Positions 35,401-47,400 of a DNA stretch of 64,000 bases are shown piece by piece. Within the stretch, counting starts at the first letter, position 1. Each line of letters opens with the position of its first letter. Below the pieces are notes generated by a model that was given only the letters and a program-made list of their open reading frames with translations, did not search any database and was not told the origin of the DNA. A program made the position numbers and the translations under genes. Source of the DNA: Diplosphaera chodatii (lineage: Eukaryota > Chlorophyta > Trebouxiophyceae > Prasiolales > Stichococcaceae); assembly GCA_032358165.1 (NCBI GenBank), contig JAALGY010000023.1, forward strand, positions 3,038,001 to 3,102,000, given 5' to 3'.

Positions 35401-37766
35401 GGTTCTCCCTGCAAGGGCAGTTCAGGGAAGATCTGTTTCTGGCCAACAGCCAATGACAGGCATGCTTATCAGGACTGGGTAGCAAGCTGCAAGGCAGCAG
35501 GACGTATGCAGCAAGCTGCAGCACGCACTGCACAGCCTGTGTTAAACACGCCAGGAACTCGTGGCACACCGCGATGTTCACCTGGCATTGCAGGACCAGT
35601 ACGCTGGATCCCGCCAGTCAATGCCCTGATAACGGACCATCAGGCTGTCCAAGTTGTAACCTGCCTGCATGCGCAGGAGCAAAACAGTCGACCTGAAGCG
35701 CATCTACAACACCACCACAGCAGCTATGCCTGTGTGCAGTGACGCTTTGTGTGCTCCCGTGTTCGTTTGCAGGACCACACAGGTCTGTTACAGACTAAGA
35801 GCATCGTGTGGATCAGCAGTCTGGAAGGACTCGAGGCTCACTATATGCTGCGCACCCATTGACGTTCACATCAAATCCAGCACACCTTGATGATGGCAAG
35901 GCTGGCGCCCAGTTCCGAGTGCCACACTGTGTCTGCAATGGTTTTGTGGCAGTTGAACACCTGTTCATCGTCCTGCAGCACCTTTAGGCCAACCTGCAGC
36001 AAGGTGAGTTCTGCAGCTGTCCATGCCGACGGACAAAGTCAGGTGCAACATCGATCCACCATTTCCCTGTTCTTTCAAAAGACCCCTACCCTAGGCAACA
36101 GCGTGCTATGTCAAGCGTTTGCCTGCAACCAACTACCCACCGTGCGACCTCCGGCCAGCTTTGCACCTGATCTGTTGCCATGGCGTATGACTGCACATGC
36201 GCGTTCTGGCGGCTGCCCTTGGCCACGTCGCCGTCCTTGAGCGTGGCCTCGCAGCTGATGGTGGAGCCCACCAGCTTCACGTCCTCGCTGATGCGCTCCG
36301 TGAACGCGCGGCTCCAGTGGACCCCTTTCTGCAAGGTAGACCAGGACAAGGCGTGCCAAAGTACTTGCTTCCAGGTCTGCACGCGCGCTGCCCATCTGTC
36401 GGGACTGGAATGCTGAAACATTCGTCCTCCGCTCGCACATGCATGTGATCGAGTTCCAAGCTCACACTACCCATCGCTGGGTGTTCACTTGAGGGAGCGA
36501 TGCATGAAGCGCCTGGTCTGAGTTTTCAGCAGCGCTCACCGGCCAGTACATGGGCAGGAAGGGGCCGCGCGTGCTGCTGTTCAGGAACACAAAGTAGCTG
36601 TAGCGCTGCGTGTCCGCCCGCTGTGTGCGCAGCAGCCAGCCGACGGTGCCCCAGTCGAAGCACCTGCGGTAAAATTTGAAAGCCAGCTGAGACCCTGGAC
36701 TGATCACATAGTCATGGTACGAACCATGCGTGTGCTGGGGGAAGAGAGCCATTATAGTCGACTGCAATTCAATGTGGCAGCAGGGTGCTCAGACTGGTGC
36801 TCACTCGTTGGGGTGGTGCTCGTAGCGGGCGTTCTCGGGTAGGTCCGGCAGCGGCGGCATGTCCTTGCCGCCTTCGCTCTGCAGCAATCATCACAACGAA
36901 CTTGGTTGCTCGACATGCCATGCTGCTGTCACGCACAAAAGAGCAGGACACATCTCGTGGCTCTTCTTCAAGTCCTCAAGCGACTGACCAACCGTCATCA
37001 GCTGTGACGTACCTGTTGCACCACGATGATGTAGTCACATCCGTCGCCTGCTGCGATGCCGAACCGCACAAAAAACTCCAGGTTGTGACGGTACTCCGGG
37101 TCGCTGTCAGCAAAGATGTACATCACCAGCGTGTCGGTCTGCCGCTTCCGGCCACCACTAGATGAAATGGGAACACATTAGCACAGTCTCGTCCGCTGGT
37201 TGATTGGGGGCGGCATGCACTTCTGTCAGGAGTGCGCGAGAGGGCTCAGCAGGCAGCGCTCACCTGCTGGCACTGCTTCCAGCTGGGAGTTTGCCGCGCC
37301 ACACCCCACGACTGGAGCTGCCCTGCAGCTCCGTGCTCTGCCTGCATGTAGTAATGTATGTGTCCAGTGGTTGAGTGCTATGGCACATGTCGACAGAGCG
37401 TTGATGCTGCACCCTCACGGAGTAAATGCGCCAGCTGTTGTCACAATAGCAACATGGGCCACTGGGCTGCAGCCAGCATCCTATGATACAGTACTGCTGC
37501 ATGTTGTAAGTATGTCAAGGCCCGCATGCAGCTGCAGGGTTTGTGTCGACTTTGCAACCCAAACCACACCTGACGATGGTGACGGAGCAGACCAGCAGCA
37601 GCGCGACAGCCAGCACAGCCAGCAGCACAATGCTAGACTTGGCTGCGCTACTGCGGTGGCCGTTGCTTCCCGTGCAGCCGCGGCGCTCGCTGGTGAGCGG
37701 CAGCAGCGCGGCCAGATTGCCCGCGGACCGCGCCTGCCGGCTGATGCTGACCAGGTCCGACAGCAT
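32454..37766 (-). CDS. Type II membrane glycosyltransferase-like protein
   Basis: The first exon, 37570-37766, starts MLSDLVSISRQ and has one membrane segment at residues 44-65 (SSIVLLAVLAVALLLVCSVT) after a basic cytosolic stretch, the layout of a Golgi type II protein. Lumenal blocks follow: VMYIFADSDPEYRHNLEFF (about 37100), LRTQRADTQRYSYFVFLNSS then RGPFLPMYWP (about 36560), SEDVKLVGSTISC (about 36270), WHSELGASLAIIK (about 35890), YNLDSLMVRYQGIDWRDPAY (about 35640) and SLDGTSLAPTEVLFVK (about 35370). These match a glycan-related family of algae and bacteria that I cannot name with certainty. Further - strand exons encode EYVRRNPDLPAMTDLQLWGH (about 34660) and a very basic run (KRKRKKKKAGVSKKRPRKRQ, about 32570) before the stop at 32454. 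These may belong to this gene or to a second one, so the 3' half is uncertain. Confidence 0.65.
33101..33291. repeat. Telomere-type repeat flanked by rearranged duplicate of an exon/intron border
   Basis: 33161-33180 reads taaaccctaaaccctaaaca, almost three CCCTAAA units. A 37-bp sequence starting catgcacacgtcaagggacg occurs exactly on both sides (33101-33137 and 33179-33215). A 24-bp sequence beginning agctgccctcggcccccatc occurs at 33138-33161 and 33268-33291. On the - strand the right-hand copy is the end of an exon plus the start of its intron. The left-hand copy lacks 52 bp between the two parts. Confidence 0.93.
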
Positions 37767-38739
37767 GCTGCCTGCAACAGCTTGCAACCTTGTGACATGT
37801 GCCTTGCAATCCTGCTTTGCGATCAGATCGTGGCTGATATGTCACATCTTAGATCATGACATGCTCATCACCTTCGGGTGCTCAGTCCGCTGCACCGCTG
37901 CCACCTACCGCCCGCGCTTGTGACCTCTATCGGCAGCGTCACGTCCGGAAACATGTCCACATCGCCTGTATGCGGTATTTTGGTAGGGTGAACATGCTAT
38001 GCACTCTCAGAAGCTCAGTCGTACATCTGCAGTCAAATTGGACGCGACCACCCCGTCAGCTTCACCACCATCGCCTCAAAAACACAGTATTAGGCGGAAC
38101 CGATGCATCCGCATCCTGCCATGCATTGGACAGCATATTTCAACAGCATTGCACTTGTGTCTGCACCCCACCTCGAAGCGATTGCAGGGCGAACTCATGT
38201 CCTCGACGACTTCCAGGCTTGGGCGTCTTCCCAGAGCTGTCAGCGCGGATCTTGACTGTCAGCTGTCACACGCACAGCGCACCGACATGCAGCAATATCA
38301 CAGCTAGACCCGAGACTTTCGTGACCTCAGCAGCTGTCGCTGCCCTGAACAAGGCCCGTGGTGCCAGTCCAAGAACGTGTAGGTGCAAGAGGTAGCTGCA
38401 GCTGAAGGCAAGCCGCTATGCGCTTTAATGCTTCTACAATAGTCGTGTATAGCATTTGATGTGCCGGGCCAGCGGCAAAACGACAGCGATCGAGTTGGTG
38501 GTATGGTGTCGGTCTTGCACTCCCGCCACCAAACCCCGGGAAAGCACGTGAGAACAGATCTCAGTGTCCTGCTGGCAGTTCAGCATCCCACAAACGCTTA
38601 TTTGCATGTATTAGTAGGCTGTTTGTGCGGTAGCGTGTGTCCCGAGAGAGCGAGCGACTGGGCCGCAGGATCGCGATCACAGCACCGCAAAACGCTGTGG
38701 TTCACCAGGGCTGAGAGCAGTGATGGCCACCTACGTGCT
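37767..38739. other. Divergent promoter region, glycosyltransferase-like (-) and rubredoxin (+)
   Basis: Nearly 1 kb between two start codons that face outward. A + strand frame of 179 codons (37856-38395) lies here, but it has no splice support, codon bias or recognised motif. No repeats or RNA genes were seen. Confidence 0.5.
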
Positions 38740-40011
38740 ATGCAGCGGCCAGCTGCACAGCGTGCAATGCAGGGTGAGGATGCACAGTGATCCGCATACA
38801 GTGATGTTCGAGACATCGCCAGTCGACTCTGCGAGGTTACCACTGATATACCTGCGCAGGCGCGCAGCGTCCGGCAGCAGATGGCGCCATTCCAGCCCGC
38901 CACCCCTCGGCAACAGGTGCAGCTGTGCATATGCAGGAACACGCTACCTCTCAAGAGCTCACCAGGCTGTTAAGACCTCCGTGTGCGTGTTACCATACTG
39001 CGAGGTGCATTGCCACTGGCGTCCGCACATGCTCACCCGTGCAGCATGATGGTGCATGCTAGACGGCAGCACGGCGGCAGCACAGCCACACTCGGCACTG
39101 GCAGTGCGTGCGGGCGGCGGCACAGGAGGGGGACGGCGGCACCGTCACAGATACAGAGGCGCCGTCTGCGCCGCCGGGTACCGAGCAGCCTGGGGACAAG
39201 GTGGAGGTGCCCGATGTAAGTACCATCCAGGGAAATTCCTGTCGCAAGTCTCCTTCATCACCTGCCTAGCTGCTGCGCACCCTGCTCGCCCCCATCTCGT
39301 GCTGATGCCAGGTGCAAGCGCAGACCAGCGATCAGCTGCATTTGTTGTTTTCAATTCCTACAGGACCTCAAGAGCGAGGCAGACCGGAAGGCAAGCGAGG
39401 TGGAGCGGCTGCGTGCGGCGGAGAAGTTCATGACCAAGGGCACGGGCGAGGGGGAGTGCAAGGCGTGCGGCTACAGCTACTCCCCGAAGGAGGGCGACGA
39501 CGAGTACCCGGTGCCCAAGGGCACACGGTTCGAGGTGCATGATAAAATCCTCACCGCTTGTAGCCACCAACTGCACCTGGCCTATGCCGCCCGAAAGTAG
39601 CTGCCATAGGGGCCACGTGGACGCTGCGGCCGCCCCCTTTGGACAGACCAGATCTCTGTTGGTCATGCGCAACGCAGTGGCCTTTGTGCTAATTGCATGC
39701 TGGTCATGTAAGCAAGCGCTGGTGGTGCCTGTTAGGCATACGAACTACTGATCACAGTGCAGCTATACACAGACCCCAGATGTAAAACCTGTCACCTGCC
39801 CATGCAGGAGCTGCCTGGGGACTGGCAGTGCCCGGTGTGCGGCGCCCCCAAGAAGACTTTCCAGACCAAGGAGGTCACCGTGGCGGGCTTTGCACAAAAC
39901 CAGAAGTATGGGTTCGGCTCCAACTCGATGACAGAGGGCCAAAAATCACTTCTCATCTTCGGGTCCCTTGGCTTCTTCTTCGTCCTGTTCTTGTTAGGCT
40001 ACCTGCTGTGA
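38740..40011 (+). CDS. RBD1: Plastid membrane-anchored rubredoxin (RBD1/RubA type)
   Basis: The model is 38740-38773, 38860-38916, 39070-39215, 39364-39534, 39808-40011, giving 203 residues with phases consistent. The first about 45 residues, basic and Ala/Arg/Pro-rich, act as a transit peptide ending near VRAAA. An acidic linker and short coiled coil (SEADRKASEVERLRAAEKF) lead into the rubredoxin fold: ECKACGYSY with Cys111 and Cys114, and GDWQCPVCGAPKKTF with Cys144 and Cys147. These are the four ligands of the single iron. A C-terminal membrane anchor closes the protein (SLLIFGSLGFFFVLFLLGYL). This is the layout of the thylakoid rubredoxin needed for photosystem II assembly in cyanobacteria, algae and plants. 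The first two exons are the least certain. Confidence 0.88.
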
Positions 40012-40276
40012 AATCAGCTGACATGAACTGGACGGAGTTCCTGAGCGGGGAGGTGGTCGTCACATGCATATGGAATATCGCCAGATGATGCCAAATGGTG
40101 TTGTTGAGACCAAGAACGGCGCATGAGATGTCAGCAGCCCTGCAATGCTGGAACTTTGAGTGAGGTTCTGAACCGCAGGCGATCAGAACTACATGCCACG
40201 GTTCTTACAGGCCTCGAGACACTTGGCGTGATAGCAGGGTCAAAACCTCACATGCTTTGATCCTGTCCGGTTGCTG

Positions 40277-41423
40277 TCAGGCAGGTTTGCCTCTCGTGGT
40301 TTCATTTCGCCTTCTGAGCTTCGATATGATGTCATTGTCGCCACCAATCCCGCTGCCAGATGCACTACTGTTGCCTATCTGCTCTGTGTCTGCCGCCGGC
40401 TGAGCGTTGCCGCTGCCTTGCACAGCAGCTGCTGCTGGCGATTGTGCTGCACGCTCTGCTGATGCTGCTGCTGCTGCATCCTGCTGCCCAGTACTGCCAG
40501 GTTGCGATTGAGATGCTGAGCTGACGCTTGGCTCGCCAAGCAAGTCGTCCAGGTTCATCCCTTTCATTGCCGCCTGTGCTTTCTCCTGCAGACACTCAAC
40601 GTCTGCAGGGTTGCACATGTGCCAACTCATGCACACATGGAGATACAAAGGCAGAAACTGCCAGTCGGCATCTGCAGTGCCTGCGCACACCTGGACCTCT
40701 GCTGCAATGGCGGCCTGCATGCGCGGCCGGGCAGACTCCCCCAGATCCTCCACGAGATGCTTCACCTGCAGAAAAAGGATAGCAGCCATTCCAACTGAGA
40801 CTAGTGCTGTGTCTGGTCTCAATTGTGGCCCAAGCGATTGCCGCAGACCATGCTGACATGTGGCGACTTGGTAGCAACCACGGACTGCTCAAAGATTCCG
40901 TTCTGAGCGCTCACGTGGTCCTCGGCTGCCTTGGTCACAGAATCCATCTGCTTCATCTGCTCGACTGTTGCTCGCAGCCTGGCAATGGCCAGCACCTCCA
41001 GCTGCCGCTCCCGCTCCTCACGGGTCGCCTTCAGCTGCATCAAAGTTTGCAGACATGTCATCATTGCCTGGCTTTTTGTCGGCACCCTGCATTGACGGTT
41101 GTGGCGATATGGATCAGGGCGTCAGCGGACACATGATCGCCGCCGGCATGACGTGCAGCGGGATGACCTGGAATACGCTTACCTGTATGAGCTGCTCCTG
41201 CAGCTTCTTGGTCTCATCCCTGAGCTTCTCAAGCTCCTGTGTGCATGCATGCAGTGCATTACAGCGCATTGCATCACGTGTGATGGAGGTTCAGCCATCA
41301 GATCGTGGTCATTACAAACCGTGCTTGTGTTCAGCATGGTAGAGTCTTGATAATGGGAGACCCGCGCACAGGCTTGCCGAAGGAGGCGAACTCCTTGTAA
41401 AGGTTGCGCAGCGCCCGAATCAT
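40277..41423 (-). CDS. Unrecognised coiled-coil protein, 257 residues
   Basis: The model is complement(40277-40765, 40858-41034, 41183-41236, 41370-41423), all phase 0. I do not recognise the family. The N-terminus is MIRALRNLYKEFASFGKP. A charged coiled coil of about 75 residues follows (ELEKLRDETKKLQEQLIQ, then KATREERERQLEVLAIARLR and ATVEQMKQMD). Next comes a helical part (VKHLVEDLGESARPRMQAAI) with Cys-containing LHVCMSWHMCNPADVECLQE and then MKGMNLDDLLGE. The tail is Ser/Gln/Ala/Gly-rich and ends SKLRRRNETTRGKPA. No signal peptide or membrane segment is visible, so it is probably a cytosolic or cytoskeletal scaffold (inference). Upstream exons cannot be excluded. It is divergent to the next gene with a gap of about 350 bp. 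Confidence 0.6.
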
Positions 41424-41770
41424 GGTTGTCAAGCACTGGGTGCCCCAGCGAAGTCAATCCCGGATCAGACAGAAGAGCGCATATGTGGGACACCTGGAAG
41501 AGCAAAGTAGATATGGCTGACTACGCTGAGGCTTCAGCACTGTCTTCATTCTTGGCTCTTGCGATCAGCACCCCTGCAGCACATGTGAGCAGGTGAGCAG
41601 GACTCGCGCATCAATGTGCAGGCCATCAATTCATCTTGCAATCTCGAAGTTACTCGCGAGGCAGGCGTCCGGTTTTCGTGCGTTGCTGCTGGGCCAGATG
41701 CTGTCTTGAGACACTACTGGTGATTGGTTGATCCAGTGCTGTTCGGACAGGCCTCAGCACCTGCAAAAGG
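41424..41770. other. 347-bp divergent promoter gap
   Basis: Lies between the start codons of the coiled-coil gene (-) and the 367-residue gene (+). No motif stands out. Either gene could have an extra 5' exon here. Confidence 0.45.
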
Positions 41771-43687
41771 ATGAAGCCTGCTTGGGTGACAGGGGGCTTA
41801 CGGTCGCATCACCATGTCCAGTGCCACATCGCATTGTCCGGCCGCACAAAAAGCGTGGGTTCAAGTGGCACCGTGCAACAAGCAGACCGCCAGCGGCATT
41901 GTACCACGAAAGATCAGCTTGCAAAGCTTCATGCCGGCAAACGCCGACGGACATTTGCAGCCGCTTCGGATGCTCAGTTCATAAGCGGTGACGCTGACAT
42001 CTCCAGCCGTGGCGCGGGCAGCAGTGATGGCAGTGGCAGTGAGGATGCAGTTCCAGCAGCAGCACAGCTGGCGGACAATGCTCCGCAGCAGCAGCCAGCG
42101 GCGGAGCCCTCAGACATCAGCCCGCAGGAGGCGCAGCGGCGGCTCAAGCGGGCAGCGGACATCCTGCGAATGGTCCACATGATGGTCCCCGGCGACCCAG
42201 ACAGCTTCAACCCTGCGCTGGTCATCTGGTGGGTGAAAGCAGCAGCTGTACCCTGCGCCAGCACGCTCGCGTGTCCTCGTGCACATTGCTGCACAGCCGG
42301 ACAGACCATGCAGTCAGGAAACCTTTGCTGACATACCCTTCGAACACTGTGTAACCATTCACTTGGCTGCAGGCAAGCAATCCGAGATGTGCCGCCGCAC
42401 CAGCGGGTCAAGCTGCTGGACATGATCACATCAAGGTGCATGTGTGCAGTCTTATCTGCTTGCGTTGCAAAGGAAGTATGTTCGTATCACAAGCCGCTCT
42501 GATCTACAGCGTGCCGCCATGACTCACAGAAGGTCTTACACCCTGTGCAGTGACATTGAGCGGCTGTGGAAGCTTGCCGAGCAGCGGTATGTCGCTGATG
42601 GCCCCGCAGCGCTGGCAGCAATCGGGCCGTCCTACTCCCAATGGCAGGACTTTCCAGACGACATCGGGCAGGCAAGAGTGTGGCTTTCATGCCCTGAATT
42701 CACACTGAGCACACCAAGTCAGCCTTGAATACCACTGGTCAGGCGATCGTGCCATCGGCAGAAGGTGCACGCTGCGGTACATGTGTATCACCCGAGTGTC
42801 AGTGAGAGTGGCGACGCACGAGTCCTCCCAAGCAGGTCGCGGTGTTCGAGGGGAGGGCGGCGGGGCTGCCTGCGGCGGGCGTGGCGGGGCTGCTGCGGCT
42901 GGACCGCTTCCGGAAGTGCTTCTTCCTGCATCCGGACACCGAGGAGCTGCTGGGGCGCGTGGACGTGCAGGCCGGCCCCGCAGGGGACCTGCTGTACCCG
43001 CTGTACTTTGCGGCGACGCTGGGCTCCAGCGTCGTGCCAGGTGAGCGGACGGGCAGTGGACCTGCCTGACACGGCTTTTGCACTTGCTCAACAAAGAGAG
43101 TCTGACATGCACTGTGTCAGCATATGTTGTACACCTGCATGTCGCCGATTGCTGTGTCACACTGTAACTGCAAGGCAAGAAGTGCAAGTGACACCACGGC
43201 GCTTCGGTCTGCAGCCACCGGCGAGGTGGCGGACATGCAGCTGGAGTACGCGGGGCCCGCGCAGCTGTCGTTGTCGGCGGGGGACCTGCCGGACGGCGGG
43301 TGGCCGCGGCCGCGCGCGCCCCGCTGGCCCTTCGGCGGGGAGCTGTCTGACTACCTGCGGGTAGGCGTCCTAAACCCTAAACCCTAATGTTCAGAGGTGT
43401 CCAGCTCTGCTTGTGGGAAATGCGCAGTGGCGATTGGCCGGCCGCGGCCTCCACCTCCAACTGCAGGCTGCTTGCAGTGATGCACGCATGTCAAGCATTG
43501 ATGTGCATGTGGCCTGGCAGCTGTGAACCACCTGCATTGGGCTCCCGCATCGCACTTTACCTGTGTTGCGCTGCAGGCCGTGGGTCCGGGCGTGTACGTT
43601 GGCGTGGGGTGGAAGGCGCCACGGGCGGGGAAGGATGCTGGGCGGCGATTCCTAACATTCATAATGGTTCGGCGGCCAGAGGTGTAG
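41771..43687 (+). CDS. Unrecognised 367-residue protein
   Basis: The model is 41771-42228, 42373-42435, 42551-42671, 42836-43040, 43215-43360, 43577-43687, with phases consistent. The third intron has a GC donor (CAG|gcaaga at 42672). The first about 90 residues are low complexity and the start is tentative. The conserved-looking core has QEAQRRLKRAADILRMVHMM, IWQAIRDVPPHQRVKLLDMI, IERLWKLAEQRYV and VAVFEGRAAGLPAAGVAGLL. It then has FRKCFFLHPDTEELLGRVDV, a Pro/Arg-rich patch (GGWPRPRAPRWPFGGEL) and the C-terminus YLRAVGPGVYVGVGWKAPR ... RRFLTFIMVRRPEV. The final part, alternating beta-like segments, suggests a small beta-barrel or lipid-binding fold. That is a guess and no name is offered. 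The intron after 43360 carries telomere-type repeats. Confidence 0.62.
43369..43387. repeat. Interstitial telomere-type repeat inside an intron
   Basis: The tract cctaaaccctaaaccctaa lies eight bases downstream of the 5' splice site at 43361. It has nearly three CCCTAAA units with no mismatch. Confidence 0.93.
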
Positions 43688-44456
43688 GTGGCGCAGACTC
43701 AGAGCGCTGGCATGTGCAGGGGAGGTAGCATGACAGCTCCAGGGGCTGCAACAAACTACTCGTAGCGGGTTGCAAGCCGCAGCAGCTGCGGTTGTGCTCT
43801 CTGGCCGTTGTACCACTGGCCAGATGTCAGACACGAGTCAGCCTGGGGGGTTTTGAATGGGGTGCTGACGCACGGGTTGCAGTGGGAAGGCACGTGGTTG
43901 GGCGGCCAGAACGACATTTCACTGACCTGGCAGAATTGCAGTACCTGACCCCTTGGTTACCACTCCCAACCTTGTTGTAAGTCTTGCATAGGTACTACTT
44001 ATGTCCCTATGCTGTCAAGTCAATCTTTGGTCATAATCAATTCAAGTTGGTCCGTACTTCAGTGCTGCAGCGCCACAAAATGCAGCAGAAACCATCAACT
44101 CCCCATAGCATGCTCATAGTTTGCAGTACTGCGTTTGCCCCGCCTCAGTGATGGTTCTGAACCCCAAACCACATACGGGTCATGTAGTAAACCCTGCCGC
44201 TGACAATATTGCTACCAGATACCTGTCTGTGTGCTCTTCATAAGCTTCAGCAAAGCTGGCGGCCAGCATGGCCTAGGGTTCACGGGCTGAGACCTGCCGC
44301 TCAGCATGGTGCCCGCCCAGCCCGCACATGTGCCTAGGTCTCTAGCGGAAGGAGTGCCGCGTCATCTGTCTGCTTCAGCCTGATTTGTTCCGATGGGTCC
44401 AGGCGGACTCGGCGGCATTACAAATGGTGCTGTGCTGCGTTGGCCTGATGCCGTGA
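43688..44456. other. Convergent 3' region, no gene seen
   Basis: Between the stops of a + and a - gene. 43960-44280 is the most AT-rich long stretch nearby and shows no open frame of interest. It should contain both polyadenylation regions. Confidence 0.6.
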
Positions 44457-47400
44457 TCAGCGTGCCGCCGGGTACATTCCGCCTGAGAGGAATGGCACCG
44501 CCGGCAGCAGCACGCTGGAATACAGGTTGCAGCCGTCGGGTGCGTCCCTGTAGGCGTACCGCACGCCCTTGGATGCTGCCAGCAGCCGCCGCCGCTGCAC
44601 GATTGGGAAGGTGGCGACGCCGCTGGCGGACTCGTCGCCTTCCGCTGCCTCTGCCGCTGCCGCCGCCTGCCCGGCTGCCTCCGCCGCAGATCTAGCAGGC
44701 CCGGCAACACGCGCATTCGGCTTTGGTTCGGTTGCTGCTTTCTTTGCCGCCGTTTTTGGGGGCGGTGGCAACTTCAGTGACACCTGCAGACCCTCATCCA
44801 CCAGTTTTGCATCAACTGCTGGAAGCATCCTGCATGGTCAGCGACCATGCAAACAGGACATCAACACCGGCTGCTAAATGGATGACGTGACAGTATAGTA
44901 GGTCGAAAGCTAGCTGGAGTACTGTCATGTCCTGGAGGGCTCACCGCTGTGCGGGGTGCGCCCTGCTTCAGTGCAATGAGGGTGCCCAATGCAGGCCGCC
45001 ACCGCCCGTCTGCACCCAGCAGCTCGAAGCAGCCGACTGGAGCAGTGACCGCCTGCATGTTATTGACTGGAAGCTTTGACTGGCAGTGACCACCTGCATG
45101 GTATTGGCTGTGGGCAGCTCAAAATTTAGCTTGCAAATGACACCGGCAATCGCTGTCGCAGAACGGATGCTGCCTCAAGCACATGGTTGGCACGTACCAA
45201 GTGCCGCCATCAGGGGACAGCTTGTTGCTATGTCAGCATGTTTGCTCTGAAAATGACATGTGGGGACCCGCGGTGCATCTTGTACGCTATGCAGTCGTCG
45301 CAGTCGAGGGCTGGAACCATCCGATGAGGTGCTCTGCAGATGTGCATTAGGAAGTCCTCCGACCTGCTTGATGAAGGGCTTGACGCCGCCGTTCTTGCCC
45401 AGCACGAGGCCCGCGCCATGGTTGTTGAACGACACAGTGGCGCTGCCATCGGTTCTGTAGCTCACCTGCATCCAGCCAACAGGGCGATCCCATCAGCAGC
45501 CCATCTGCCGGCATGCACACATCAGCAACACAGGGTCGTTTAGTGGCCATCATCTGTGGCCATCAGACACCTGCAGGACGTCTGGGGTGCTGCACATGGT
45601 GATCTCTGAGAACGGGAGCTCACGTTCTTGACAGTCGGCCCAGTCTTGTAGGCGTTTTTGACCTTGAAGTCGGCCATGATGGACCAGGCGACGCGCCTTG
45701 CAGCCTCCACCTTGTTCTCCTGAAAACACACTCAAGGACCATGTGAGATACCATACCCGATGACCATCACTGAGCCACATTTGCCACTGAGATGGCAGGC
45801 GTGGGTGCCATCAGACCACTACACCCCTGCATGTACCAGATGCATGTGCAAGGTCACACCGTTGCAGCTGGTATGCTTAACGCTGGATTACAGCCTACCG
45901 GATGGACGTTGGCCCAGGACCCTATATCGATGGTGGAGATGAGGTCTGTCCGTGGGTCGGCCTGCACTACCTGAAACGGCAGCGGCCAAGGTGTGGTACA
46001 CTTTGACAAGGGTCAATGCAGCCGCACACAGCGCCGATGGGATGCATGCCACCCCGTCGCCCAACAGGCTGGCTGTCACGACCAACGATCAGTACGCAAG
46101 GTCAGTGCATTGGCAGCACAACAGCGCACCCGCCGCTGAGCCTCACGCACGGCCGCCCAGTGGCCCAAGCCGCGCTGCCCCATGCCCGCGCCGCTCTTGT
46201 ATGTGCTGGCGTAGTACGGCAGCTGCAGCAGATGGACTGGAGTGCTCACCGGACAGACGATCAATGTGAGCCTGGGCTGAAGCACCAGCCGAGGCAGCTG
46301 CAGTCAAGCTCAGCAACAGAGGTGCAGATGCTGTCTTTCTTAGGTGCAGGCTCCTCAAGAAGCGACAGCTGCCCGCACCTGCACGATGTGGAACTTGAGG
46401 CTCGGCAGCTGCAGGTAGGAGCGCCAGGACGCCAGCATGCCCTGCAGCAGCTTGTCATACGCGTTCCACACGCTGCCCACGCCCACCAGCCCCGCGTCCG
46501 TCTCCCTGCACGCAGCCACCGGCAAGCCCCATCAACGAGCTCACATTGCAGCGGAACACTTTCAAACCCGCCACCTCTGAGATCTTGCGCCAGACAGCTG
46601 CAGGCGGCAGACCAGACCAACCTCGTAGCACACATGCCTAATGATGCTGTGCAACATCGCTTGGGATTGCGCTCTTTGCCGACCGACCGCACAGCATGCT
46701 GGTGTGTTTGCAGCAATGCATTCACAGCAAAGAGTTGTCAACCCCAGGAGGCTCACCCCTGCCACCAGATGACGGAGTTGAAGGGGATGCCCCGCAGCGG
46801 GCGCAGCATGGACGGCACAAAGGACTTGGAGCTGCTGGAGGCGGCGGACAGCCGGGCGCCGGGGATCCCCGCCACACGCTGGTTGAGCGACGCCAGGGTG
46901 CCGCGGTCGATCCAGGACTGGATGCTGCTGCCGGGCCACGCCACCTGTGCGCGACGCAAATGAGTCGAGGGAGGTGCTTGGCGGGCCATGCAATGCACAC
47001 AGCGGCCTCGAGTCTTGACATGTGATGAAGTTTGCACCATGTGGGGGAATGTTCACAGCATGACATGCCCAGTCACAACCCGTGCAAAGCGCACCTGTAT
47101 GATGCCGACGGGCACTTTCAGCGCTGCATTCAGCTGCTGCGCCGTCAGCAGGCCCACCGCCGAGTACAGGCGTGTTGCCTTGCCGTCCAGCTGCCGCCAG
47201 TACGCCGCCTGCATGTTTTGGAGCACGGTACTGCTGTGTCGAGAAAACACCACTGCATAGTCAGACGCAGGACACCCTGCATCAGTGGCACCAGCAGCCC
47301 AAAGTACGATGGTGCCGCTCGATGTGTTGCTGAGGCGAGGTCCAGCGGTCCGTGTTCGTGCTCACATCAAGGGGATTAGAAGTTTATTCCTATTCCTATT

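Noticed and set aside
37856..38395. 179-codon + strand frame
   Set aside because: Sits in the gap between two divergent genes. The translation is Cys/His/Ser mixed with no pattern or supporting splice sites.
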